Positions 35,112 through 43,868 of a stretch of DNA of 64,000 bases are shown here, piece after piece. The stretch's first letter is position 1, and each line of letters opens with the position of its first letter. The stretch is taken from positions 24,227 to 88,226 of the forward strand of contig JBGAIH010000021.1 of NCBI GenBank assembly GCA_044225675.1, given 5' to 3'. Position numbers and translations under genes: made by a program. This stretch comes from JACMQX01 sp044225675 (GTDB lineage Bacteria; Pseudomonadota; Gammaproteobacteria; Burkholderiales; Burkholderiaceae_C). The notes beneath the pieces are model-generated. The model saw only the letters and a list, made by a program, of their open reading frames with translations, was not told where the DNA came from and searched no databases.

Positions 35112-35139
35112 GCCGGCGGACCGCGGCATACTGCGCCCC

Positions 35140-36426
35140 ATGCATTCGGCAACCCATCAGGCCATCGCGGCCGTCTGGCGCATCGAGTCGGCAAAGATCG
35201 TGGCGACCGTCGCGCGCATGGTGCGCGACGTCGGCGTGGCCGAGGAGCTGGCGCAGGACGCGCTGGTGGAGGCGCTGGAGCACTGGCCGCGCGAGGGCGT
35301 GCCCGAGCGGCCCGGCGCCTGGCTCACGGCCACCGCCAAGCGCAAGGCGCTGGACCGGCTGCGCCGCGACAAGGTGTTCGCGGCCAAGCTCGAGGAGATC
35401 GGCCACGACCTCGAGGCGCAGGAGGCGCTGATCGTGCCCGATTTCGTGGACGCGCTGGACGCCGCCCGCCGCGACGAGATCGGCGACGACCTGCTGCGCC
35501 TGATGTTCACCGCCTGCCATCCGGTGCTGTCCACCGATGCGCGGGTGGCGCTCACGCTCAAGCTGCTGGGCGGGCTCACCACGCATGAGATCGCGCGGGC
35601 CTGCCTGGTGCCCGAGCCGACCATTGCCCAGCGCATCGTCCGCGCCAAGCGCACGCTGAGCGAGGCGCGCGTGCCGTTCGAGCTGCCGCCCGGCGAGGCG
35701 CTGGCCGAACGCCTCGGGTCGGTGCTGGAGGTGGTGTACCTGATTTTCAACGAGGGCTACACGGCCACGGCCGGCGACGACTGGATGCGACCCGCGCTCA
35801 CGGACGAAGCCCTGCGCCTGGGCCGCATGCTGGCCGAACTGGCGCCGCGCGAGCCGGAGGCGCAGGGGCTGGTCGCACTCCTGGAGCTGCAGGCTTCGCG
35901 CAATGCGGCGCGCGTCGACGCATCGGGCCGGCCGGTGCTGCTGCTGGCGCAGGACCGGTCCCGCTGGGACCGCCTGCTCATCCGGCGCGGCTTGGCGGCT
36001 CTGGAGCGCGCTGCGGCGCTGGAGCAGGCTCGCGGCAGCGCGCTCGGGCCGTATGCGCTCCAGGCCTCGATCGCCGCCTGCCATGCGCGCGCCGCCACGG
36101 CCGATGCCACCGACTGGGTCCGCATCGCCGCACTGTACGAGGCGCTGGCCGCGCAGGCGCCTTCGCCCGTGGTCGAACTCAACCGCGCCGTGGCGGTCGG
36201 CATGGCCTACGGGCCGGCCGCCGGCCTGGAGGTGCTCGACCGGGTGCGCGGCGAGAAGGCACTGCAGAACTACCTGTGGCTGCCCAGCGTGCGAGCGGAC
36301 TTTCTCGCCAAGCTCGGCCGCGACGCCGAGGCCCGCGTCGAGCTGTCGCGCGCGCTGTCGCTCACCGACAACTCGCGCGAGCAGGCGCTGTTGCGCGAAC
36401 GGCTGGAGCGGCTGGGCGCGCCGTGA
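35140..36426 (+). CDS. ECF-type RNA polymerase sigma factor, ECF42-like
   Basis: A 428-residue sigma factor, much longer than ordinary ECF factors. Sigma2 spans about residues 10-75 (ELAQDALVEALEHWP; PGAWLTATAKRKALDRLRRD), sigma4 about 125-175 (GGLTTHEIARACLVPEPTIAQRIVRAK), then a C-terminal extension of some 230 residues including VYLIFNEGY and repeat-like helices. This layout, and the neighbouring DGPF genes, fit the ECF42 group, which has no anti-sigma factor and is thought to be controlled through its C-terminal extension. No anti-sigma gene is nearby. Confidence 0.92.
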   Translation: MHSATHQAIAAVWRIESAKIVATVARMVRDVGVAEELAQDALVEALEHWPREGVPERPGAWLTATAKRKALDRLRRDKVFAAKLEEIGHDLEAQEALIVPDFVDALDAARRDEIGDDLLRLMFTACHPVLSTDARVALTLKLLGGLTTHEIARACLVPEPTIAQRIVRAKRTLSEARVPFELPPGEALAERLGSVLEVVYLIFNEGYTATAGDDWMRPALTDEALRLGRMLAELAPREPEAQGLVALLELQASRNAARVDASGRPVLLLAQDRSRWDRLLIRRGLAALERAAALEQARGSALGPYALQASIAACHARAATADATDWVRIAALYEALAAQAPSPVVELNRAVAVGMAYGPAAGLEVLDRVRGEKALQNYLWLPSVRADFLAKLGRDAEARVELSRALSLTDNSREQALLRERLERLGAP

Positions 36427-36429
36427 AAG

Positions 36430-36453
36430 GGCCCGGCACATCGTGGCCGGGCC
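36430..36453 (+). terminator. Hairpin after the ECF42 gene, candidate terminator
   Basis: GGCCCGGC at 36430-36437 pairs with GCCGGGCC at 36446-36453 across an eight-base loop, a few bases after the sigma-factor stop codon. No T-run follows, so it may need other factors. The remainder of the 188 bases before the next gene shows nothing else recognisable. Confidence 0.4.
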
Positions 36454-36614
36454 GAAGTCTGTGAGTGTCGGCGAGGGGCCTCCTAGGTCATGAGGCTGGG
36501 CCGCACCGATCTGAAAGCTGGCTGCCTGCACGCGTATTCCTGGGAACACTCGGGGGCATCGCTTTTTTTGTCTTTCCCCTTTTGCGCCATCCCGTGCATT
36601 CGAGGACACGATCC

Positions 36615-39600
36615 ATGAACCTCTCTCAGCTTTACCTTTCCCAGCTTTGCCTCGCCCTCCGAAGTGATATCCCTTCTGCTGAACCAGCTCGCCGCGCTCC
36701 TCCGTTCACCTCCCTGAGCTCCGTCACGTGCTCGTCACGCGTGAGAGCTTCGAGAGGGCGCTCTCGGGGCTTGCGGCAGATCGCCCTGTCGGCGCTGCTG
36801 GCCTGCGGCCTGCCCGCCGTCCTGGCCCAGCAGGCTGCGGACCTGCCTGTCTCCATATCCGCTCGGGCCGGCGGCCCGGTGGGCGGCCAGGTCGTCGGTG
36901 GCGCGGCCAGCATCACCCACGGCGCCAACCTCACCCGGATCCAGCAGCAGAGCCAGCGCGCCATCATCAACTGGCAAAGCTTCGGCATCGCCGCCGGCCA
37001 GACCGTGCAGTTCCAGCAGCCCAATGCCCAGGCCGCCATCCTGAACCGCGTCACCGGCGCGCTGCCCACCCGCATCGACGGCAGCCTCGCCGCCAACGGC
37101 CAGGTCTTCCTCGTCAACCCCAACGGCATCGTCGTCGGCGCCAATGGCGTGGTCAACGTCCAGGGCGGCTTTGTCGCCAGCACCCAGTCGATCACCGACG
37201 CGGCTTTCATGGCCGGCGCGGGCCTCAGCTTCGAGGGCGGCTCCGACGGCCGCATGGAAGTGCTCGGCCGCATCGAAAGCGCCAACGGCCCGATCACCCT
37301 CATCGCGCCCAAGCTCAGTGTCGGCGCAGGCGCCTCGCTCAAGGCCGGCAGCGCCATCCAGCTCGTGGCGGCCAGCCAGGTCCAACTGTCCAACGGGCGT
37401 TTCACCGTCATTCCGAAGTCGGGCGATGCGGGTGAACTCACGCAGGCGGGTGTGCTGGAGGCGGCCAAGGTACAACTTGCGGCCGTCAATCAAAACCTCG
37501 GCGCCTTGGCCATCAACACCAGCGGCACGATCCGAGCCAATGCCACGCAAACCAACCCGGACGGCTCGGTGAGCCTCGTGGCCACGGGGCCGGCGCGTGT
37601 GGAGCTGCATGACGCCAAGATCACCGCCACCGGGCCGAGTGGCCAGGGCGCACGCATCGACGTGAGCGGCAATCGCACGGGCCTGTTCGGCCAGACGGTG
37701 CTGGACGCCAGCGGCGCGGCCTGCGGCGGCTCGATCCGGGTCGGCGGCGGCTGGCAGGGCAGTGAGGCGGACCTGCCGAACGCGCAGGTGACCTTCGTGG
37801 AAGAAGGCGTCAAGCTCAAGGCCGACGCAACGCTGGGCGGCGATGGCGGGCGCGTGGTGGTGTGGGCCGACGACACGACGCGCTACGCAGGCAGCCTGAG
37901 CGCACGCGGCGCGGGCGTCAAGGCGGACGGCACGGAGGGCGTGGGCGGTAACGCCGAAGTCTCGGGCAAGGGCACGCTGCAGTTCACCGGCACGGCCGAC
38001 CTGCGCGGCGCGAGCGGCGCGGCCCGGACGGGCACGCTGCTGCTCGACCCGAGCAACATCACGATCGAAGCGGTGGGGCCCGACAACAACTATGTCGCGA
38101 ACTCCCGTTGGAATGGCGTCGCGTATGTCGTGGATTGGGAGTCCGATACTGCGGGCGACTCGGTCCTGAGTGTTTCGAGCCTGACGCTGCTGCTCGCCAC
38201 GAACGATGTGAACGTCCAGACCAGCGCGGTGCTGCAAGGGACCGGCGGGCTCGGGCGAGGCGCCCAGAATGACGGCATTTCCGGCGATATCTGGGTCAAG
38301 GATCCGGTGTCCTGGTCTTCGCCCTATCACCTGACCCTGCGCGCGCACGATGACGTCATCATCGACGGCGCCATCACCTCCAGCGGTTCAGGCAAGCTGG
38401 CGGTCAACGACGTCAACCTGTCGGGCTCGGCGAGCGCCTCCCGGCAGATCTTCATCAACCAGCCCCTCCGTGCAGCCTCGGTGGAGGTGTCGGGCGGCCG
38501 CGTGGAAGTTCTGGCGCCGATCACGAACACGGACCCGACGGGCCTGATCCGTCTTTCCTCGGGGAGCGACCTCGACTTGCGAGCCTCTTTGGAGGCAACG
38601 GGCGCCTCCCGTGTGGTGTTGCAGGCCGGTCTGGCAGGAACTGGCGACCTCGTGCAGGCAGGCAGCATCCGAAGCGACGGTGGCGAGGTGAATCTCTGGG
38701 CGGCGGGACGCGTGACGCAAGGAGCCGACATCGGCACCGATGGCCCGGTCTTCGTTCAGGCCGGCGACGCCATTGTGGGAGGCGCCGGATCCTGGGTGAG
38801 CCGGTCCGGCACGGTCGCGCTCCAGGCGGGCGCCGGCGTGGGCCGTGGGGACACGCGGGTGGTGATTCAGGCGCCGGAGGCGGTGGTGGCGTCTTCGGGG
38901 GACCAGTACGTCGAATTGCGCGGCCCCGCGACCCGTGTGGCTGCCGTCAGCAGCGCGGGCGTCATCGACCTCCTGGCGGTGGACGGGGGCATCACCGTCA
39001 CGCAGGTGAGCGCGCAGAGCGGTCTCGACACGGTTGCAAGCGGAGGCGGCCCGTATGCCGGCAGCGGGGCGCTCGGTGCCGTGGGCGTCGACGCCAGCGC
39101 AGCGCTGCGTCTTGCAGCCCGAGGGCCGGTTGCCGATTTGCAGATTGAGGCGCCCGTGCGCAGTACGGCCGGCGACCTCGACCTGTCGGCAGGCCGCGAC
39201 CTCATCTTCGACAGTGGGGCTGCGGGGCAGGCGCCCTCCGGGGCTGTGACCTGGACCGCCGACACGGCGTCAGGCGGAGCCGCCGGCCCGGGGCGCGTGG
39301 TCAATCAGGTGGCTGGCCTGGACGTGCAGGCTGCTGCGGGCAGTGACGTCGCCTTGTTCCTGCCGGTCGGCGCCACGCTCGTCGGGGGCAGCGGGCCGTC
39401 GGCGGGGTTGCCGCGCTTCGTACCCAACGGGCTGCGGGTCAATGGCGTGCTGGTCCTGACGGCCGAGGCCCTGTCCAACGCCGAGGCCAGCGCAGCGCCC
39501 GCAGGCGCGGCGCTCACCCTGCGTGTCGGGCGCCTGACGCCCCGGGCCGTTCCCACGCCGCCTGCGGCCGGGCAGGCCGCCACGGCAACGGCACCCACGA

Positions 39601-39821
39601 TTCCGATGAACCTTCCCTTTCCGGTTTGGGGCCTGCCCAGCGACAGCCAGGACGGGTTCACGATGCGCTTTTGCGTCAACCGCGCAACGGCCGGCGTGGG
39701 CCGCAGCCCGGCCCCGGGGGAATCGGTCCGCGTGAGTCTGCCGATGCCGGCCTCACAGCAGCGTGCCCGGCTCCAGCGGCCGGGCGACCTCGCGCGCGAC
39801 GCGGCGCCAGGCCGCTGCTGA
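36615..39821 (+). CDS. Filamentous haemagglutinin N-terminal domain exoprotein (TpsA-like)
   Basis: A 1068-residue secreted protein. After an extended signal region (about residues 45-72, RQIALSALLACGLPAVLAQQ) comes a TPS/haemagglutination domain: ITHGANLTRIQQQSQRAIINW, NRVTGALPTRIDGSL and LVNPNGIVVGANG, which starts a beta-helix. The rest is Gly/Ala/Val-rich beta-helix-like sequence to about residue 960, then a Pro/Ala tail. The ATG at 36615 has GAGGA eight bases upstream. A TpsB outer-membrane transporter would be expected beside it but is absent in the window. A role in adhesion is likely but unproven. Confidence 0.85.
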   Translation: MNLSQLYLSQLCLALRSDIPSAEPARRAPPFTSLSSVTCSSRVRASRGRSRGLRQIALSALLACGLPAVLAQQAADLPVSISARAGGPVGGQVVGGAASITHGANLTRIQQQSQRAIINWQSFGIAAGQTVQFQQPNAQAAILNRVTGALPTRIDGSLAANGQVFLVNPNGIVVGANGVVNVQGGFVASTQSITDAAFMAGAGLSFEGGSDGRMEVLGRIESANGPITLIAPKLSVGAGASLKAGSAIQLVAASQVQLSNGRFTVIPKSGDAGELTQAGVLEAAKVQLAAVNQNLGALAINTSGTIRANATQTNPDGSVSLVATGPARVELHDAKITATGPSGQGARIDVSGNRTGLFGQTVLDASGAACGGSIRVGGGWQGSEADLPNAQVTFVEEGVKLKADATLGGDGGRVVVWADDTTRYAGSLSARGAGVKADGTEGVGGNAEVSGKGTLQFTGTADLRGASGAARTGTLLLDPSNITIEAVGPDNNYVANSRWNGVAYVVDWESDTAGDSVLSVSSLTLLLATNDVNVQTSAVLQGTGGLGRGAQNDGISGDIWVKDPVSWSSPYHLTLRAHDDVIIDGAITSSGSGKLAVNDVNLSGSASASRQIFINQPLRAASVEVSGGRVEVLAPITNTDPTGLIRLSSGSDLDLRASLEATGASRVVLQAGLAGTGDLVQAGSIRSDGGEVNLWAAGRVTQGADIGTDGPVFVQAGDAIVGGAGSWVSRSGTVALQAGAGVGRGDTRVVIQAPEAVVASSGDQYVELRGPATRVAAVSSAGVIDLLAVDGGITVTQVSAQSGLDTVASGGGPYAGSGALGAVGVDASAALRLAARGPVADLQIEAPVRSTAGDLDLSAGRDLIFDSGAAGQAPSGAVTWTADTASGGAAGPGRVVNQVAGLDVQAAAGSDVALFLPVGATLVGGSGPSAGLPRFVPNGLRVNGVLVLTAEALSNAEASAAPAGAALTLRVGRLTPRAVPTPPAAGQAATATAPTIPMNLPFPVWGLPSDSQDGFTMRFCVNRATAGVGRSPAPGESVRVSLPMPASQQRARLQRPGDLARDAAPGRC

Positions 39822-39839
39822 GACCGGCGAGGCGCGCCA

Positions 39840-41342
39840 CTACTGGAACGCCACCTCCGCGAAGCTGCGCAGCTTGCGGCTGTGCAGCGTCTGCATGCCC
39901 TGCTCGCGCAGCAGTTCGATGGCCCGCATGCCGATGCGCAGGTGCTGGTCGACCCGCTCGCGGTAGAAGTGGTTGGCCATGCCGGGCAGCTTGATCTCGC
40001 CATGCAGCGGCTTGTCGCTCACGCACAGCAGCGTGCCGTAGGGCACGCGGAAGCGAAAGCCGTTGGCGGCGATGGTGGCGCTTTCCATGTCGAGCGCCAC
40101 CGCGCGGCTCTGGCTGAAGCGGCGCTGCGGCTGGTTGTCGGGCAGCAGCTCCCAGTTGCGGTTGTCGGTGCTGGCCACCGTGCCGGTGCGCATGATGTTC
40201 TTGAGCTGCGGCCCCTGCATCTGCGTCACGTCGGCCACGGCCTTTTCCAGCGCGAGCTGGATCTCGGCCAGCGCCGGAATCGGCACCCACAGCGGCAGTT
40301 CCTCGTCGAGCACGTGGTCCTCGCGCACGTAGCCGTGGGCCAGCACGTAGTCGCCGAGCTGCTGGCTGTTGCGCAGGCCGGCGCAGTGGCCCAGCATGAT
40401 CCAGGCATGCGGGCGCAGCACCGCGATGTGGTCGGTGATGTTCTTGGCATTGGCCGGCCCGACGCCGATGTTCACCATGGTGATGCCGGTGCGGTCGGCC
40501 CGCATCAGGTGGTAGGCGGGCATCTGCGGCAGGCGCGGCGGCGGCACGCCCAGGTCGTCGCCCTCCACGGCCGGCAGGCCGCGTCGGCGTGTCACCACGT
40601 TGCCGGGCTCGACGAAGGCGACGTACTCGCCGTCCGGGTCGGCCATGGCCTCGTGGCCCAGCCGCACGAACTCGTCGATGTAGAACTGGTAGTTGGTGAA
40701 CAGGATGAAGTTCTGGAACCAGTCGGGCGCCGTGCCGGTGTAGTGGCGCATGCGGTGCAGCGAGTAGTCCACCCGCGGCGCGGTGAACAGCGACAGCGGC
40801 AGCGGCTCGCCCGGCCGGGGTTCATGGGTGCCGTTGGCGATGCCGTCGTCCATTGCGGCCAGGTCGGGCAGGTCGAACACGTCGCGCATCAGCATGCGGC
40901 GCTCGACGCTCAGGTTGCCCTCGATATGGTCGTGCTCGGCGAACGAGAAGTGCACGGGGATGGGCTGTGTGCTGGTGCCCACCTCCAGTTCGACCTGGTG
41001 GTTCTCCAGCAGCAGGCGGAATTGTTCCAGGTAGTAACTGCCGTACAGATCGGGCCGCGTCAGCGTGGTCTCGAACCGGCCGGGTCCGGCAACGAAGCCG
41101 TAACTCAGATGGGCGGCGTCCTTGCCGGCATGCCGCATGACGGTGCTGGTATGCACCCGCACGAAGGGGTAGCAGGCGCGCACATGGCCGGGCAGCGACT
41201 CGCCAGCGACGAAGCGCTGCATGGCCTCGCGCAGGTGGGCGATCTGGCGGTCGTAGATCAGGCGCACCTGGGCCAGCGCGGCCGCCGGGTCGGTAAAGCG
41301 AGCAGGGGCGATGAAGGTCGGCATGTAAGGCATGAGATACAT
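39840..41342 (-). CDS. amn: AMP nucleosidase
   Basis: A 500-residue cytoplasmic enzyme splitting AMP to adenine and ribose 5-phosphate. The N-terminal domain contains GSYYLEQFRLLLENHQVELE, and the C-terminal nucleoside-phosphorylase fold has MVNIGVGPANAKNITDHIAV, MLGHCAGLRNSQ and the purine-site MESATIAANGFRFRVPYGTL. Length matches the family. In-frame ATGs at 41333 and 41324 are alternative starts. It converges on the exoprotein gene with an 18-base gap and is divergent from the protease gene. Confidence 0.95.
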   Translation of the reverse strand: MYLMPYMPTFIAPARFTDPAAALAQVRLIYDRQIAHLREAMQRFVAGESLPGHVRACYPFVRVHTSTVMRHAGKDAAHLSYGFVAGPGRFETTLTRPDLYGSYYLEQFRLLLENHQVELEVGTSTQPIPVHFSFAEHDHIEGNLSVERRMLMRDVFDLPDLAAMDDGIANGTHEPRPGEPLPLSLFTAPRVDYSLHRMRHYTGTAPDWFQNFILFTNYQFYIDEFVRLGHEAMADPDGEYVAFVEPGNVVTRRRGLPAVEGDDLGVPPPRLPQMPAYHLMRADRTGITMVNIGVGPANAKNITDHIAVLRPHAWIMLGHCAGLRNSQQLGDYVLAHGYVREDHVLDEELPLWVPIPALAEIQLALEKAVADVTQMQGPQLKNIMRTGTVASTDNRNWELLPDNQPQRRFSQSRAVALDMESATIAANGFRFRVPYGTLLCVSDKPLHGEIKLPGMANHFYRERVDQHLRIGMRAIELLREQGMQTLHSRKLRSFAEVAFQ

Positions 41343-41403
41343 TGTGCTTCAGCCTCAACCCTGCTGCGGCCGGGCCTCCTCACTGCTCAATAGAATGGTC
41401 CTG

Positions 41404-42753
41404 ATGAATCTTCCCGATCGATGGTGGGCGGCGCTCGCTGCCGTGCTGTGCCTGGTGGCGGCTTCGGCGACGGCGCAGGCCCAGTCTCCGGGTGCCGGCG
41501 GCCCGGCGGCCGCGCGCGCCCAGGCCCCGGCGCAGATTTCGCGCAATGCCCAGCGCGCCTACGAAACCACGCGCGACAAGCTGGTGCAGATCCGCACCCT
41601 GCTGCGCAACAGCGACACTCAGGCCAGCGTGGGTTCCGGCTTCTTCGTCGGCGCGGGCGGGCTGATCATCACCAACTTCCACGTGGCCAGCCAGCTCGCG
41701 CTGGAGCCGGCGCGCTACCGGGGCGTCTATGTGCCGGTGGATGGCAAGGAGGCCGACGTCGAGCTGCTGGCCTTCGACGTGCGCAACGACCTCGCGTTGC
41801 TGCGGGTGAAGTCGGCTGCGGCGCAGCAGCCCGTGCTGGCCTTCCGTCCGCGCGAGGAGCCTCTGGCGCGCGGCGAGCGTATCTACTCGCTGGGCAATCC
41901 GCTGGACATCGGCTTTGCGGTGACCGAAGGCACCTTCAATGGCCTGGTGCAGCGCAGCTTCTATCCGCGCATCTTCTTCGGTGGCGCGCTCAACCCGGGC
42001 ATGAGCGGCGGGCCGGCGCTGGACGAGTCGGGGCGGGTCGTGGGCGTGAATGTCTCCAAGCGGCTCGACGGCGACCTGGTGAGCTTTCTGATTCCGGCCG
42101 AGTTCGCGCAGGCCCTGCTCGAGCGCGGCGCCAAGGCCCAGCCCATCACCCAGCCGGCGCACGCCGAGGTGGCGCGGCAGCTGCTGGCGCACCAGGAACT
42201 GCTCACGCAGAAGTTCACCGCCGCGCCCCTCAAGGGCCAGAAGCACGGCGGCTACAGCGTGCCCGTGCCCGAAGACGCGCTCGCGCGCTGCTGGGGTCGC
42301 GGCCGCGATCCGGACTTCAAGGCCTTCGACCTGGAGCGCACCGACTGCCAGATCGACAGCCACGTGTTCGCCGGCGAGTTCAACACCGGCTTCCTGCGCG
42401 TGCGCTACGAGGCCTACGACGCCCCCAACCTCGGGCCGCTGCGCTTTGCGTCGATGTATGCGCAGAGCTTCCGCAACGAGTACTTCCCCCAGCGCGGCTC
42501 GCGCAAGGCCACGGGTGCGGAGTGCACCGAGCGCTACGTCAACAGCGGCGGCATGGACATGCGCGCCGTGGTCTGCGTGAGCGCCTACCGCAAGCTGCCG
42601 GGCCTGCATGACGTGTCGGTGCTGGTGGCCACGCTCAACCGGGGCAACCAGGGCGTGCAGGGGCGGCTCGACGCCCAGGGCGTGAGCTTCGACAACGGCA
42701 TGAAGCTCGTCGGCCATTACCTGGCCGGCTTCAAGTGGGAGCCGCAGAAATGA
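41404..42753 (+). CDS. Exported trypsin-like serine protease with unknown C-terminal domain
   Basis: A 449-residue protein. A signal peptide (about residues 6-26, cleavage after AQA) precedes a trypsin-like domain with H93 (ITNFHVAS), D129 (VRNDLALLRV) and S201 (LNPGMSGGPAL), so it should be an active periplasmic protease. There is no PDZ domain; the last 190 residues form a domain I do not recognise, with at least four Cys (ARCWGRG, TDCQID, ECTERY, VVCVSAY). An ATG at 41395 could add three residues. Its stop overlaps the start of an FHA-membrane protein (ATGA). Confidence 0.88.
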   Translation: MNLPDRWWAALAAVLCLVAASATAQAQSPGAGGPAAARAQAPAQISRNAQRAYETTRDKLVQIRTLLRNSDTQASVGSGFFVGAGGLIITNFHVASQLALEPARYRGVYVPVDGKEADVELLAFDVRNDLALLRVKSAAAQQPVLAFRPREEPLARGERIYSLGNPLDIGFAVTEGTFNGLVQRSFYPRIFFGGALNPGMSGGPALDESGRVVGVNVSKRLDGDLVSFLIPAEFAQALLERGAKAQPITQPAHAEVARQLLAHQELLTQKFTAAPLKGQKHGGYSVPVPEDALARCWGRGRDPDFKAFDLERTDCQIDSHVFAGEFNTGFLRVRYEAYDAPNLGPLRFASMYAQSFRNEYFPQRGSRKATGAECTERYVNSGGMDMRAVVCVSAYRKLPGLHDVSVLVATLNRGNQGVQGRLDAQGVSFDNGMKLVGHYLAGFKWEPQK

Positions 42754-43820
42754 GCGCCGGTCCGCATGCCGGTGATGACGCGTCGCCGCACGGGCCTGCT
42801 GCCGCCGCGCAACCCGCGCCCGCAACACCCGTGCTCGGGCTGCTGCAGGCGAGCGAGCGCCATGGCGGGCTCCAGGGGCGCCTGGCCGTCACGCGCTGGC
42901 CGGTCACGGTCGGCCGCGCGCTGGATGCCGACCTGTCGCTCGACGATCCGCATCTGGCGCTGGCGCACCTGCGCATCGACCGCGCGGGCGACGGCCCCGT
43001 GACGGTGGAAGTGCTGCAGACCCGCAATGGCGTGTCGCTGCGCGGCCGCACCCGCCGCGAGGGCGAGCGCTTCGACTGGCCGACCGGAGAAGAGCTTCAC
43101 CTGGGCCGGCTCAAGCTCGGCCTGCGGCTGGCCGACGAACCGCAGGCGGCCGAGCTGCCGCTGGCGAGCTTTCCGTGGCGCACCACGGGCCTGACGCTGA
43201 TGCTGGTGTTTGCAGTGCTCGCCCTCATGCTCGGGATGACCTGGCTGGAGACGCCCGAGGGCAGCGTGCTGGCGCAGCGCCTGCCGGCCCTGCTGGCGGG
43301 CACGGCCGGATCGATTGCCGTGTGGTCCGGCCTGTGGGCGCTGGCCACGCGCCTGTTCACCGGGCGGCTGTGGTTCTGGCGGCATGTGCGCATCGCCTGC
43401 GCCACGGTGCTGGGCGCGCAGGCGCTCGAGACGCTGGCGCATCTGCTGGCCTTCATGTTCTCGCTGGAGTCGCTGGCCCGCTTTGACATGCAGATCAACC
43501 TGCTGGCGGCCGCCGTCGGGGTGGTGGCCCACCTCACGGTGATCGCGCCGCACCGGCGCCGCGGCATGTCAGCCATCGTCGCGGGGCTGGCCGTCCTCGC
43601 CATGACGGTGCTGCTCAGCACGAGCTGGCTGCAGACCCGGCGCCTGTCGGGCCAGCTGTACATGTCGACGCTGTTCCCGCCAGCCTGGCGCGTCGCCCGC
43701 GCCGTTCCGCTGTCGCAGTTCCTGGATGAGGCCGGCGCCTTGCGCGCCCGGCTCGACAAGCGGCTCAAGGAGCGGCAGGACGAGGACGAAGCGCCCGCCG
43801 CCGACGACGGCGAGGAGTAG
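42750..43820 (+). CDS. FHA-domain-like protein with membrane segments
   Basis: A 356-residue protein. A Pro/Ala-rich lead is followed by an FHA-like domain (about residues 45-120: VTVGRALDADLSL, then VEVLQTRNGVSLRGR) in which the usual S-R-x-H reads A-L-A-H, so phosphothreonine binding may be lost. About five membrane segments follow (residues about 145-305), then a charged tail of Lys, Asp and Glu. It overlaps the protease gene by four bases, implying that both are made together and act across the inner membrane. I do not know a named system of this pair. Confidence 0.83.
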   Translation: MSAGPHAGDDASPHGPAAAAQPAPATPVLGLLQASERHGGLQGRLAVTRWPVTVGRALDADLSLDDPHLALAHLRIDRAGDGPVTVEVLQTRNGVSLRGRTRREGERFDWPTGEELHLGRLKLGLRLADEPQAAELPLASFPWRTTGLTLMLVFAVLALMLGMTWLETPEGSVLAQRLPALLAGTAGSIAVWSGLWALATRLFTGRLWFWRHVRIACATVLGAQALETLAHLLAFMFSLESLARFDMQINLLAAAVGVVAHLTVIAPHRRRGMSAIVAGLAVLAMTVLLSTSWLQTRRLSGQLYMSTLFPPAWRVARAVPLSQFLDEAGALRARLDKRLKERQDEDEAPAADDGEE

Positions 43821-43859
43821 CCGGCCCCTCACGGGGCTGATGCGCCTGGCGGGGCCGGC
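43820..43859. terminator. Inverted repeat between convergent genes, candidate bidirectional terminator
   Basis: GCCGGCCCC at 43820-43828 pairs with GGGGCCGGC at 43851-43859 in the space between the FHA gene and glutathione reductase, which converge; a smaller CCCCTCACGGGG hairpin lies inside. No T-run is present. Confidence 0.45.
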
Positions 43860-43868
43860 GCGGCGCGC

